Shown piece by piece: positions 25,601 through 36,177 of a stretch of 64,000 nucleotides of DNA. Position numbers and translations under genes: made by a program. The DNA lies in NCBI GenBank assembly GCA_006384855.1, contig VCJN01003436.1, positions 39,276 to 103,275 of the forward strand, read 5' to 3'. The notes under the pieces are model-generated. The model saw only the letters and a program-made list of their open reading frames with translations. It did not search any database and was not told where the DNA came from. The DNA is from Tetraselmis striata (lineage: Eukaryota; Chlorophyta; Chlorodendrophyceae; Chlorodendrales; Chlorodendraceae). The first letter of the stretch is position 1. Every line of letters starts with the position of its first letter.

Positions 25601-26848
25601 CACCCTCCGTCAGCAGCCACTGTTTCCCTCCCAGAATCGCTGCCAGGTTCTACTGCTCCGCCCTCGGGTACGGGTTCGGGTGCGACCTCCGATGACCAAC
25701 CCACGACCATGGTTGTCCAACGCCACCTCAGCCGTGCGATTCGCTTGCGTGACTTCGTGGCCCTCGATCTCAGCTTCCAACATACTGGTGCAGCGGCCTC
25801 GCGACTTGATACCCTGCGCCTGTACAGCGCGTGCGGGCCGGGCTCCCTATCGCTTTTCCAGTCGGATCACGAGTCCGCCCGCAAGATTCCCCATGCTGCT
25901 TATGCGGCCGCCGCTGCGCGGGTACTGGGCCTTTGCCCGCGCGGAGGTTCCGCGCTTGTCACTTGCCATGGCCCAACGTGTGGTATTGATCCCTTATGGC
26001 TTCGCTCTACGGATGGCTCGAACCGGAGCGCTACGGATTTCATCGTGGATCATCTACCCATATGCCCCGTAGCGAACTACAAGCACCGCATGCATACCGC
26101 TTTGAAGAATCTGTGGGCATCTGTGGCAATTGATGCGGGGGCGGTGCTTGACCGGGACCGCTCGGGAGCCGGCGACTTGACCCTTGAGACGAGTGGGCTG
26201 CGCCCAGCGGACCGCTCGCGGCCGTCGGACCTGACGCTGGCGGGGTGGGGAGGGGCAGCGTGCGATTACATGATCGACTTCGCGTGCGTGTCCTCCACGA
26301 CCCCCACTTGGAGCAACGACCCCCGCTGGTGCATCCCGGGAATCGCGGCGACCGAGGCGGAGCATGCCAAGTTGGCAGCGGACCGGGCGTCTTCCGCCCC
26401 AGTGCAGGGTGTTCACCGGTACTACCCTTTTGTGGTTGAGGACCGCGGCCGACTCGGGAAGTCCGCTTTGACTGTGGTCTACATCTTCGCGGTGCTGTTG
26501 GCTGTGCGCAACTTCCCTGGCGGTCCTTCCGCCCCGACCTCTTGCTTTCTTCGTGGTCAATCCGTTCAGGCACTTCGAAATTTTGTCGCCGGCCAACCTG
26601 CTGAGTTCCGCCGTCACCTGTCGCGCACACGGCGGGGGCTGTTGCAGCGGGTCTCGGCTTGCGTGCATGGTACCCTGGGCGGCATTCTCTCTGCCGGTGT
26701 GCAGATGGCCAAGTATGATGCGTGTGCTCGTGCCCACTGTGCGTCTTCTCATGTTACTGCTTCCACCCCGCAGTCGATGTAGAGGACCTTTCTGATTGCC
26801 TTTTATTTTGGTGATTTCCGATATCGCCTTTTGCTGCTAGCTCATGTA
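22660..26848 (+). mobile_element. LINE-B non-LTR retrotransposon with restriction-like endonuclease
   Basis: The element of about 4.2 kb encodes a reverse transcriptase and a C-terminal restriction-like endonuclease, and no apurinic endonuclease is visible. This organisation belongs to the R2/NeSL/Utopia-type non-LTR lineages. The 3' end is ATATCGCCTTTTGCTGCTAG followed by CTCATGTAATTAC. A truncated relative lies at 16772-17714. Several frameshifts make this copy inactive. Confidence 0.8.
22674..26782 (+). pseudogene. LINE-B ORF: zinc-finger, reverse transcriptase, restriction-like endonuclease (frameshifted)
   Basis: The opening region (22740-22880) in one frame has a Cys/His cluster, YLRCVPRDGCPRSGHH...CQFC, possibly a nucleic-acid-binding zinc finger. 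The reverse transcriptase follows over 23750-24620 in alternating frames: GEPLRVRPLGVGSVLVRLAS, LLLLDIRNAFDEVSR (block A aspartate), TGVRQGDVLAPLYFCL (block B) and FADD (block C). The thumb and linker continue in a third frame from 24644. The C-terminal part has a CCHC-like finger (C-x4-C at 25964, H-x3-C near 26055) and the RPSDLTLAGW...ACDYMIDFA block, which resembles the R-P-x-D-(L/V) plus D-x-T core of restriction-like endonucleases. Frameshifts near 23850, 24110 and 24610 separate the pieces. Stop TAG at 26780-26782. Confidence 0.75.
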
Positions 26849-27265
26849 ATTACAAGAGCAGCAATATCGCCTTCGTCTGCTGCTAGCTCATGTAATTACG
26901 TTTGGCGGAAAAGGACGCGACCGAGCTGGCGGCGCATCTGGCGTTGGGTGGCCTGCGTCTGTTGCACGCCCGTGGCGCCCCGTTCTGGGTTGGACCCCCC
27001 CACTTCCGCTCCTTGCTGCGAGACCTCAACTTCGAAGCTCCTTTCCTGTCGGCGCCTTCACATTACATTCGGCCTAGTGCCGCTATTGGAGTGGCCCGGG
27101 ATTGTGTGCTGGGGAGAGCGTCCCTACTGCGTGGAGCGGCGGCTGGCTGGTGGCGATGCCTGGTCGGAGGCTACCATGGCGGTTCCCGCCTCTGTTGGCC
27201 CGTAGCTGGATTTCCTTCTGGATTTCCTTCTGGATTTCTTGAATGTTGCGTCTAGCTCATGTAAT
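26849..27265 (+). repeat. Reiterated LINE-B tails with an unassigned coding fragment
   Basis: The end motif GCTGCTAGCTCATGTAATTA occurs at the LINE-B end, again near 26880, and in shortened form near 27250. Between the second and third tails lies an open stretch (26902-27245) reading LAEKDATELAAHLALGGLRL, not recognised. The arrangement suggests repeated insertion or slippage at one LINE tail. Confidence 0.5.
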
Positions 27266-27371
27266 CACAATTACAAGAGCAGCAATAAATATACCACACA
27301 AGATCAGCAATACCCCCCCCCCCCCACCCCCAAAAGCAGCAGTACAAGATCAGCCAAAAAAATACCACACA

Positions 27372-27995
27372 AGATCAGCAATACAGTACCAGCCGCCTAC
27401 AGGCGGCCCGCATCCCGCACGAGGCCGCGCGCAGGTCGGGCCTGTCGTCAGGTCTACGGGGCGGGCACGCCGCGAATCGCCATGCCCGCCGCCTGTACCG
27501 GCACCGGACGCCGGACGCCGTCGTTCGACCGTCGCCCGTCCGTCGACGGACGCCGGGCCCCGGGTCGGCGGACTGCCCCCGCACCGCGGCGACCCCTTTT
27601 TACAGCATCATTCTACAGCATTTACTTTGTCGTTGTATAAAAGAGGCGGGCACGTGTGGCGCTTGCTGATTCAGCAGTAAAAACGCGCTGCGGTACCGCG
27701 TTATTTTGGCGTATCAGACGAATATGACGTGCCTGGACTAGCAGAATACACGCGCGTCCATTCAGAACCTTACCGTACACGTACCTGTACCTTGAAATAA
27801 AACGAGCGAATACCGAACGTATGACGGTTCATACACGAAGAGCGTATGATGCGGAGGACGGAGGACGGACGGAGGACGCCTAAGAATCCGTCATAAAACA
27901 GTATTGTGACCGGTATCCATTCTCTCGTATTCCAGGCGATTTCGGACGTGGTCCTTTTCCTCCGCTCAACCCAAGAGGCAGGAGAATTGCCATTC
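27372..27995 (-). repeat. Repeat block R1, inverted partner at 60480-61130
   Basis: This is near-collinear with 60480-61130 read in reverse. It includes the hairpin module, a GC-rich stretch with GTCGACGGACG, an AT-richer part with CAGTAAAAACGCGCTGCGGT, and a CCGT/ACGG simple repeat. The outer end, CCGCTCAACCCAAGAGG, is the sequence into which the 9.8-kb DNA transposon inserted in the partner copy. The nature of the parent element is unknown. Confidence 0.65.
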
Positions 27996-28011
27996 TATTC
28001 TATTCCATGCT

Positions 28012-28070
28012 ATGCTGTGCTATGCTATGCTATGCTATGCTATGCTATGCTGTGCTATGCTATGCTACTC
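28012..28070 (+). repeat. TATGC pentanucleotide microsatellite
   Basis: About eleven units of TATGC with a few TGTGC variants, followed by further TTCTA/TTCCG pyrimidine-rich repeats to about 28145. Confidence 0.9.
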
Positions 28071-28631
28071 AACCGTATTCTATCCTATTATATTATATTC
28101 TATTCTGTTCCGTTCCGTTCCGTTTCGTTCTATTTCTATTCATATTCATAATTAGTAAAATATGTAATTATCCAATAAAATAGTAATTATCTATTTTATT
28201 TTCTAGGTTTTGGGCGGTGTGCGCTGGGTGCGCAGGGCAGCAGCGCCGGGGCGCTGCGCGGAATTGCTGAGCAGCATAATTTTGATCGATTATATTTACC
28301 TGCTATGTATAGAAATTCAGCTAGCAGTGCATGGTCATTGTGTTATATCTGCAACACACATAATGCCCCACATCATGTGAGGACATGCCAAACCGGGATA
28401 CGTGTTGGTCTGTGACTATGACCAGATCGGCATGAAAGCGCCACAGTTTCTCCTCGATGTATGTGCTTCAACGCGACTACATGGAAGGCGTGATGCCCCT
28501 TGCGAATGTTTGGCCGAAGGGGCGCCTTGCTCTGCCACACTATCCCACTAGTTCTGCCACACTACTACCACACGAGGCGGGGGGGAGGGGGGGGGGGGGG
28601 GGGCTATCACAGTGCGCTCAACTGCGTGTAG

Positions 28632-28928
28632 TCAGCACACAGCGAGGGTGAAGTCCGGCACAGAAGGGCTGGTGTGGTTCACCTCCATGAAGTACTGCAC
28701 TTCCCAAACATACACGTGGTTGTCATGAAGCTCCACCTCAGCACGCTTGTCTCGCAGTATGGCATGCTTGCCGTGCTCGTTAGTTGGCACCCACTGCTCG
28801 TCCCATGTCTTGTGCATGAACACTACATGCCTCCGTATCTCGGGCTTCTCATGCCATATGCCATATGCAGATGCGGGGCATGAAATGCGTGGCCATAAGC
28901 AGTAGCACCACTGACACGGAGCGGGCAT
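28632..28928 (-). pseudogene. Unassigned coding fragment, possibly CACTA/TNP2-like C-terminus
   Basis: The frame reads RRHVVFMHKTWDEQWVPTN...VWEVQYFMEVNHTSPSVPDF. The pattern of a short beta-rich domain ending in a Q-[YF]-F motif is reminiscent of the C-terminal region of TNP2-type transposases, but this is only an impression. It overlaps the outer end of the inverted-repeat arm at 28850. Confidence 0.3.
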
Positions 28929-29418
28929 ACAGCGGGTGTGACAATTATACGAGTATGATATACTACGAGTTAGTACCTGTGTGTACTAGTACAATGTGTA
29001 CCTGAGAATACGAGTATATGTACTGTATGTATAATGCTGCAGTGTGGTAAGCGTTGTGAAGCGTTGTGCTTCGGAGCCGGATTGATATCGCCTCAATTGT
29101 TACAAGGCGCCAGCATCCTGATGTAAGGGTCACCATTTCGAACCCCGCTGATGTCGAGAATTGACTTCTCGCAGTGGGGGGCGGAATGTAGTGTGACAAT
29201 TATACGAGTACGATATGCTACGAGTTAGTACCTGTGTGTACTAGTACAATGTGTACCCGAGACTACGAGTATATGTACTGTATAATGCTGCCGTGTGGTA
29301 AGCGTTGTGTTAAAACAATTGTTCTATTCTGAAAAACACTGTAGCCTCTCGCCTTTGCACCACCACTGCACACCACCGTTGTTTGTCTTTGAGTCTCTAT
29401 CCGGTTGAGACTGTCGCA
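28850..29418 (+). repeat. Left arm of a 1.7-kb inverted repeat
   Basis: This 569-bp arm is paired with 29988-30556 in opposite orientation at very high identity. From outside in, the arm holds a piece of the flanking coding fragment, a miniature LTR-flanked insertion, and the 3' terminal 70-100 bp of a Ty3-family LTR ending GTTGAGACTGTCGCA. Confidence 0.85.
28939..29307 (+). mobile_element. Miniature LTR-retrotransposon-like unit (TRIM-like)
   Basis: Two direct copies of TGTGACAATTATACGAGTA... (28939-29055 and 29191-29307) flank only about 135 bp. The interior starts with CTTCGGAGCCGG, similar to the primer-binding site of the Ty3 element in this window (TTTCGGAGCGA), and ends with the purine-rich GTGGGGGGCGGA before ATGTAG and the second repeat. 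It also contains a TTCGAACC-bearing tRNA-like fragment. It could also be an internal-deletion derivative of a larger LTR element. The same unit, reversed, is in the other arm. Confidence 0.5.
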
Positions 29419-29987
29419 GTAGCGGGGCGCCAACGCGTCGCGGCCGGGGCAGCGGGGGGCCAACGCGCAACAGGGTAGCAACGCGCATCATGGTACGCAG
29501 TAAGCGGTTCACATGGTGGTAAGAAGCTCCGTGTATACCCGGAAAATGTTGCGTTAAGATTCTGACCTATGACATGCGCTACGATTCCGACTAAATGGGG
29601 GGTATAGTAGGGCGGCATGGGCCCGGGGAAGGGGGAGAAAGGGGGAAGAGGAGGGTCACTTGATCTCATGAGGGTCGAGCCCCATTTTATACGTGCGCTT
29701 CTAGGCCGGCTCAGGCTCCAGTGTGCCACTTTCTTGACAGTTATTATCCAGCGCCTCCGCGCAGCCCGCCCATGTGGCGGGGGCGGTTGAGGTGCATGGC
29801 TGCACGGCGGCGCCCATGCAGTTCGGTCCCGTGCCCTCAAACATATCCACAGCATCGTCTGCGCCAGCGGCCTCCCACTGTCCCACAAAGCATGGCCGCC
29901 ACGCACCGAGGCAGGCTAATAGGGAAGTATGGGTCCGGGCCAGCACGCAAGAACTTGATGCGTGCCTCTAGTAAGAGCTGCCACCCG
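29419..29987. other. Spacer of the inverted repeat
   Basis: The 569-bp spacer contains a minus-strand open frame (29397-29906) of low-complexity, proline-rich composition with no recognisable domain. Confidence 0.4.
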
Positions 29988-30556
29988 TGCGACAGTCTCA
30001 ACATGATAGAGACTCAAAGACAAACAAAAGTGGGTGTGCAGTGGTGGTGCAAAGGCGAGAGGCTACAATGTTTTTCAAAATACAATAATTGTTTAACACA
30101 ACGCTTACCACAAGGCAGCATTATACAGTACATATACTCGTAGTCTCAGGTACACATTGTACTAGTACACACTGGTACTAACTCGTGGTATATCATACTC
30201 GTATAATTGTCACACTACATTCCGCCCCCCACTGCGAGAAGTCAATTCTCGACATCAGCGGGGTTCGAAATGGTGACCCTTACATCAGGATGCTGGCGCC
30301 TTGTAACAATTGAGGCGATATCAATCCGGCTCCGAAGCACAACGCTTCACAACGCTTACCACACTGCAGCATTATACATACAGTACATATACTCGTATTC
30401 TCAGGTACACATTGTACTAGTACACACAGGTACTAACTCGTAGTATATCATACTCGTATAATTGTCACACCCACTGTATGCCCGCTCCGTGTCAGTGGTG
30501 CTACTGCTTATGGCCACGCATTTCATGCCCCGCATCTGCATATGGCATATGGCATG
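29988..30556 (-). repeat. Right arm of the 1.7-kb inverted repeat
   Basis: This is the reverse complement of 28850-29418, the same length (569 bp), with few visible differences. It starts at the reversed LTR end (TGCGACAGTCTCAAC) and finishes at CATATGGCATATGGCATG. Confidence 0.85.
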
Positions 30557-30969
30557 TATTCATATGACAACAGCCTAGACACAATGCGTATGAGGGCGAA
30601 AGGCGGGAGGGGGGGCGGCGCGCGGTATGCTCCATCCGGAGCTCTGAGTCGCGGGCTGTGTTGCCTATGGCCGCCTCCTGGGCTCTGACTCGGCAAACCA
30701 GATTGAACGTGCATGTTCAGTTTCATCATCTTAACATGCAAATACATGATGCACATTTGCGCATAGGTCAGCAAGCACTAGAAGCCCTCCTCCCGCTGCT
30801 TCTTGATGGAATGGTTGACGCGCTGGCACTCCTTACTTTCAGCAGGAGCGTCACACTCCTCGCAGTCCCTAAGGTAGTAGATGACCGCTCCTTGCAGCAT
30901 ATGCCACATGACTGCCAGGTGCTGATGCTCTGCGCTGTCGAACATGTCCCTGTAGGAATGGCCGCCCAT
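30523..30969 (-). pseudogene. Unassigned transposon-like coding fragment with in-frame TAG
   Basis: Two open stretches are in one frame separated only by TAG at 30778-30780: the upstream part reads EHQHLAVMWHMLQGAVIYYL and the downstream part LLTYAQMCIMYLHVKMMKLN. Composition looks like real protein on both sides. It may belong to the same gene as the fragment at 28632-28928, interrupted by the inverted repeat. Family not recognised. Confidence 0.35.
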
Positions 30970-30989
30970 GCCACGTACTCATTAGACAC

Positions 30990-31404
30990 TACACACTTAC
31001 AACGGAGTTGGGTTGTGTTACTCCTAGCAATATCAGCGACGGGGCCTCACCCAGTGTGAGGTGCACTAATGCGGTGCAGTATCGAGACAAGGACAAGTGG
31101 TTTGAGCAGATGGTTTCTGGGTGCATGCCGGTTGGCCGCCGGCTTAACATGCAGGTCGTGGCAGGTCGGAGAGGTCACGGATGACCGGGCGGCAGCAATC
31201 AGATGCAACAGTATGTAGGCTTATAAACGTAGGCCACGGGGATTACCCTCGGGCATTGGGCGCATGCAAGCATACGAATATAGTCTTAAAGATGATGAGG
31301 ATGGTTTACAAGTATGAAGTAACTTGACAGTTGAATCAGCGATGCGTCGATTTTTCAGAAATTTTAAAGGAACGGGTTCTATATCAATGGCCTACAGTTC
31401 CATG
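30990..31404. other. No recognisable feature
   Basis: No coding sequence, known repeat or RNA structure is apparent. Confidence 0.4.
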
Positions 31405-31880
31405 AATTGCACTGCCAGCGCTTTGAAGTACCCGTACCAGCAGCGAGCGTTTGCATTGCCAGCGCTTTGAAGTACCAGATTGTTTTTTCCATTACCAGCA
31501 GCGAGTAGCGAGTACCAGTACCAATACCAGCAGTTCTGGGAAACTGTCCTTTTTGTAATTCACACCAGTACCAGCAGCGAGTAGCTAGTACCAGTACGGA
31601 TTACCAGCAGCGAGCGTTATTTTAAACATACTTATTTGCCAGCGCTTTGAATAAGTAGTTGCTACCAGTTTTTTTCCCATATTACCAGCAGCGAGTAAAT
31701 ATAATGTAATTTGGCTCCCTGTCCTCCTGCTCGACCTTGGTTTCGGGCTTAAGTCTCTCTTCTGCTGGCAACCTTTCATAGTTGCTGTTAGTTCTGTTGT
31801 AGTGCGCTTCTGTGAAAGCCCTGATGTAATTAACAACAAGACCAGCAGCGAGTAGTACCAGTACCAGTGCTCGCAAGAGA
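31405..31880. repeat. Degenerate short repeats of CCAGCGCTTTGAAGTACC and ACCAGCAGCGAGTA
   Basis: These units recur several times with spacing changes and are mixed with a copy of the LINE-A tail (TTTTTGTAATTCACACCAGTA at about 31552). The block leads into the LINE-A 3' end that follows. Confidence 0.7.
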
Positions 31881-32156
31881 TTTCCTCGGGGTCCTGAGCT
31901 TGGTGGCCGCTCGAGAGCGTGCTCGCTGCCTCATCAGACGGCGCAGATTCGTCTCCCATCCCGTTGCTGAAGCTGCACAGCACGTCCGAGGATCACCTAC
32001 ACACACACGTGCTCGCGTGGCCCGGACTCTGAACCGTGTGCGCATCACTCATCCATCCCGCCTTATGCGGGATGCGGGCCGCTTTTAGGCGGCTTGCTGT
32101 GTTGATTTTCTGATTCTGGGGACCTGCCCATTTTGTAATTCACACCAGTACCAGTA
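31881..32156 (+). mobile_element. LINE-A 3' end (copy 3)
   Basis: An open frame ending at 32088 reads AARERARCLIRRRRF...HPSRLMRDAGRF, matching copy 2 at 4125-4316, followed by the GCCGCTTTTAGGCGGC hairpin and the GTAATTCACACCAGTACC tail. Only the last 280 bp of the element is present. Confidence 0.75.
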
Positions 32157-32792
32157 CCTCCCAACCGTGAGATCGTAATCGGACGGCTGTGTAATTAAGG
32201 GCCGTGGGTGGGTAGGCGGGTGGGTGGATGGATTACAGTACTTAGTATTACATGCCAGTAGATAAGCGCTTTAGTCATGCACCTATAGGCCCGATCCGCT
32301 ACTGCACTATACGGGTACCCGTACGGCAAGAAAGCTCACCGCCGAACAATCGACGCTTCGCTGGATTATTATGCAAATGGCATATGTAACAGTGGTGCGG
32401 GTATAGGTGCATGCATAGGTAGGGTTGGGGAACGGACCCTAGCATTCCTACCCCTCTCAGAAAATCAAGGCAGGGGTCTCAAAGGTTGAGGGAAAATCGG
32501 GCGGGGTACTTCCGCGCAATTGCACGGGTAGTGTGGGCGGCACAAAAGAGCAGACAAGGCGGGTGTGTGGTGGGCATAGACAGTGAGCTATCACCCAGAG
32601 GTTGCAATAGGGTTCCCAAGAGTATGCGAAGAGTCATAGCCTAACCATTGCACAAGGGCGGGGCCGCGAGCATAATATCGGTTTCATCTTCAATTATGTG
32701 ATCAAGACTGTTTTCAGCAATGATTTCATCTTGCGGGCGGGGGGGGGGGGGGGGGGGGGGTAAAGTCGACTAGGGACAACATCCGGGGGGTG
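32157..32792. other. No gene seen; G22 tract
   Basis: No recognisable coding sequence. A G22 run lies at 32739-32760. As the 3' flank of the minus-strand integrase remnant, part of this may be an old LTR, but no matching second LTR is in the window. Confidence 0.35.
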
Positions 32793-33340
32793 TTAGGCGA
32801 ATTGCAGCGCGGTGGAACTTAGAAATGTGAAAGACAGGGTGACACTCCATGGTTTGGGGCTAACGAATGCGGTATGCCTTGGAGGATATTTTTGGAACGA
32901 TCGGAAACGGGCCAAGGAATCGCTGGCGGAGTTTGCGAACATGTTGGTTGCGTAATAATAAATCATCGGTGGACAGCCAATTTTTATCACCCTCGTTAAA
33001 TTCCTCAGGTCAGGAGCGGCGATTAGCCGAAGCAATTTGGTACGCATCGGCGAGTTTTAATTCTTCGGATATCATTGCATGGGTGTTACGCATGTTACGC
33101 ATTTGTTACGCAATGTTACGCATTTGTTGGACAATGTCGACACGGTCATTAAAATCCAAGGGTTGGGATAATATGGCAGCAGGAACAAGGGGGCACATGC
33201 CATGCCGAGCCTCAAAGGGCGAGCGTTTTATAGCGGAATGGCAATTATTGATGTTGGCACAATCAGCAAGGGACAGGTTATTGAGCCGGTCGTCATGCAC
33301 TGTGAGATTCAGATGTGACATACGGGTGACGAAGCACTAC
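32793..33340 (-). pseudogene. Ty3/gypsy integrase C-terminal remnant
   Basis: Read on the minus strand in broken frames: NNCHSAIKRSPFEARHGMCP (end of the integrase core), then FNEGDKNWLSTDDL, RQRFLGPFPIVPKIS (GPF/Y module) and MECHPVFHISKF. These are the standard landmarks downstream of a Ty3 integrase catalytic core. One TGA and one TAG plus frameshifts interrupt it. It differs from the Ty3 element at 36.2-43.5 kb and represents another family. The rest of the element is missing. Confidence 0.75.
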
Positions 33341-33897
33341 CGTACCGGTACCACTATTATCCGTGAAAGCTGCTGCTGGTGGCGGCACGTCCATCCAGTT
33401 ACGTGCGAGTACATCCGGCGTTATTGCCGGCGGGCGATAAATCCTTTTTTGTAATCATTGTGGTAGTCGTACTAGCGCGGTGACGTGTTACATGGCACTG
33501 ACGATTAAGGTACGAGGTTGTCCGTGTAGTACCGGGTAGTACGCGATATATTTATTAAGCCGGTACCGGGTATCTAGTACGAACCCGGGCGCGATGACGA
33601 ATCGTCCTGTGGATAACTACGACTATTAGTACATGGGAGGGCAAATCGCAGCCGTACTATTCGGCTAGGGGCATGCCCGCCGTCCGATCAAAGGTCATCA
33701 TATGGGCGGTTTGGCTGCCATGTTTTGCCAAAGAGTGCTCATGTTACATAAATATTCGCGAGGGGGGGGAGGGGAGGGGGGGGGGGGCAGGCAGCGGTTT
33801 GCCGAAGAATGATTGAATTACAATATTCGCGACAGCTGCCATCGGGGAATGTGGCCGGAGAGGGGGGGGGGGGTGAGGGGAAGGGGGGGGGGGGGAG
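33341..33897. other. No gene seen; purine-rich tracts
   Basis: No coding sequence is apparent. G-rich tracts with single A interruptions lie at 33762-33787 and 33862-33895, the latter immediately after the stop codon of the minus-strand gene that ends at 33898. Confidence 0.4.
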
Positions 33898-34320
33898 CTA
33901 CTGCTTGTTCTTGTTCTTGCGTGCCCGGGGGACCCGCCGCTTCGACGACCTCGCTGCCTCCGCCTCCGCCTCCGACTCCGCGACCGTTAGTTTCTTACCT
34001 GGGCGCTTCTTCACTGGCCTCTTCCGCTTCTTGTCGGCGTCCGACTGCTTCTTGTCGGCGGCGTTCATCCAGCACAACTCCTTCTCAGTTAGGGGTGGGC
34101 GGGGCAGCGGCGCGTCCGGAGGGAGAACGGCGGCCGTCAGTGTCTTCACCACCCCGGGAGGCTGTGCCGTCGACGACGCCGCCATGAGCTTCCTTGCCTT
34201 GGCGTCGGGACGCCCCCTGTGCCCGGACGCCCATAACAAGCCACAATCGTTTCGCCTCCAAGCGGCTGAGGACGCGGCCTCCTCGGCCACCACGAGTTGC
34301 GCCGCTGGCACTGTGGAAGC
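33898..34320 (-). pseudogene. 3' part of a gene split by the LTR-bounded insertion
   Basis: A frame of about 140 residues runs from the junction (...KASTVPAAQLVVAEE) to a strongly basic tail (KKRKRPVKKRPGKK, then RKNKNKQ) and TAG. Removing the insertion with one copy of the 5-bp duplication joins it in frame to the exon at 48174-48209, which starts after a CTAAC branch-point-like motif and a CAG acceptor. The tail resembles a nuclear or nucleolar localisation region. Product unknown. Confidence 0.6.
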
Positions 34321-34325
34321 CTTGG

Positions 34326-35143
34326 TGTTATGTACTCTACACTGCTGTACTTTGTACTGCGGGAGCCGACGAAGGAGCGAAGAACTGGCGACCGAGGCGG
34401 ACGAGAACGAGTACAAGCCAAGCGAAGTACGAGTATGAGCATTATTGCGAGTGCGAGTACAAGTGAAGGCGAAGTACTGGGACGAGGACGACGAGGCGAC
34501 CGTACGCGCGACTACAAGGCGACTAGTAGTGCAGGACAGTATTACGAGTACCCACATGGGGTGCAAGTAACCTGTACTTACGCCTGCGTACCAGCAGGAG
34601 CGCGATTGTTGTGCGCGCTGGTAAAATACCTAGCGTTAATTAGAGCGCTGCCTTAGGACCGTATTACCAGTAGGTACTAGAACCTACTGGAACCATCTAG
34701 AACGCTATAGCATTTGCTATATAGCAATAGTAGATAAATATTATATCACTGTGCTGCGGACAGACGAAGGTGCTAGCAACCTGTCTGTAGTTGGTTGTGT
34801 GTTACTAAAATAGCGACGGGCCGCGGGTTATGACCGCACACGTCGATTTTAGTAGTAGTATAGTAGTTACACGCAGCACAAGTGGTGGGAATTGGAATTT
34901 ATACGCAGCGCACGGAATGACGGAAACCAGCGACTATAAATAGGCCGGCAAAACCACCGCCGAGCCAGTCACCCAGGTTACCGGCATTCCGGTACTGTAA
35001 GAATCCCTTTTCCCAAATCTCCGCTCATTATTCCTGGCCGTGTGGAATAACGATCCAGCAATGGGCCCTAAGACTCAGCTCCTGCTTTAGGACTATCTAC
35101 GGCTAGACGACTATTCGGCCTAAGTCCTAAGGGGGCTGTAACA
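34326..35143 (+). repeat. Left LTR of the LARD-like element
   Basis: 818 bp, TGTTA...TAACA ends. It matches 47352-48169 throughout. Confidence 0.92.
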
Positions 35144-35145
35144 CT

Positions 35146-35159
35146 TGGTTTCGGAGCGA
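35146..35159 (+). promoter_or_regulatory. tRNA primer-binding site of the LARD-like element
   Basis: TGGTTTCGGAGCGA lies two bases after the left LTR. The identical 14-mer is the primer-binding site of the Ty3 element at 36664, so both would use the same tRNA 3' end. Confidence 0.8.
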
Positions 35160-35689
35160 TGACCGGAGCACATGGTTCCGGATTCCACAAGAGAAGCGGC
35201 ATAGCGACGAGAGCGAGAGGCGAGATAGGGACAGAAGAAGACTTCGGATGCCAAGGTACCTATGGCGGGGACGCCCACCGAGGATGCGCACCGGCTTTCA
35301 TAGATGGAGTCAAGTTCGACGTGCCGAGAACGATGTAGCGACAATCAGGAGGATGCGACGAGCGAGCGAAATTATGAACTAGCGAAGGGACGAAGATCGC
35401 GAGTACCAAGGAGCAGCCGAACGTTCGATCTGAGATGTGTAACGATGACGCTGCAAGCTGCGAAGCCATGAGGGCGGAGCAACGTGCGACTCGCGACCCC
35501 AGCTACAGTTCCGACGACGCGAGTTTGCGATGGCGCGACATCAACCAGAACCGACCTGTACCAGCCGTTATCGGCACAGTAGCGACTTCTGGTAACGAGC
35601 TGGTATAGCGAACAAGAAGAACCGCAGATTTTTTTTTCTGCGATGAAGAATGAACCAGCCACAAGAAAATCGAACTCAGAAAAAAGAAG

Positions 35690-35719
35690 ACATTTCACAA
35701 GGATCGTCTGGTTTGCCGA
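35690..35719 (-). repeat. B2 split direct repeat
   Basis: 30 bp, ACATTTCACAAGGATCGTCT onward on the plus strand, identical to 35976-36005 (B1). Confidence 0.8.
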
Positions 35720-35799
35720 AGAATGCCAGGTCTGGTTACATGTTGTGATATTCAAGAATTTGCAGGCATACGATCCCACAGCCAGGGAGGGTTGGGCGG

Positions 35800-35978
35800 G
35801 CTGTGGTGCGCTCGATGGAGCGTGCCACAGCAAAGGAGAGTGACCGGTCGGTCCGCCGTGAAGGCAGGTGGTGGCTCTGACCGGCCCCCGCAATCGTGCG
35901 CGCGCACACACGCGCTACGGGCGCCGCGCCAGGGCTATCTCGTACAGGTAGAGAAACCACATAAACTAGTTTAGAACA
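35800..35978 (-). repeat. A2 split direct repeat
   Basis: 179 bp, nearly identical to A1 at 45935-46113 and in the same orientation; it overlaps the first bases of B1 by the ACA core. Confidence 0.85.
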
Positions 35979-36005
35979 TTTCACAAGGATCGTCTGGTTT
36001 GCCGA
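35976..36005 (-). repeat. B1 split direct repeat
   Basis: 30 bp, identical to B2 at 35690-35719, placed between the ORF end and A2 in element orientation. Confidence 0.8.
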
Positions 36006-36029
36006 CTAGAAAATGCCGGACGCAGCAGG

Positions 36030-36177
36030 CTACGGGCGGGGGTCACGGGCGGGAATGTTGAAGGCGACGACAGGCCAGCGGGGTGCGCCCACAGGAAGGC
36101 GGTCGCCGGTACGGCCAGGAATGAAGAGGTCGTGGCGCGGCTTCCAAGAGCGCATGTCGGAGCACATCTCTGAGAGG
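36030..36177 (-). pseudogene. C-terminal end of the retroelement ORF, separated by the Ty3 insertion
   Basis: This reads in frame with the part ending at 43536 once the Ty3 copy is removed: ...KPRHDLFIPGRTGDRLPVG and APRWPVVAFNIPAR before TAG. It is the end of the methyltransferase-like domain. No tyrosine recombinase follows before the B1 repeat. Confidence 0.75.

Noticed and set aside
29397-29906. 169-residue minus-strand ORF in the inverted-repeat spacer as a gene
   Set aside because: Low-complexity, proline-rich, without recognisable motif and without support outside the repeat.
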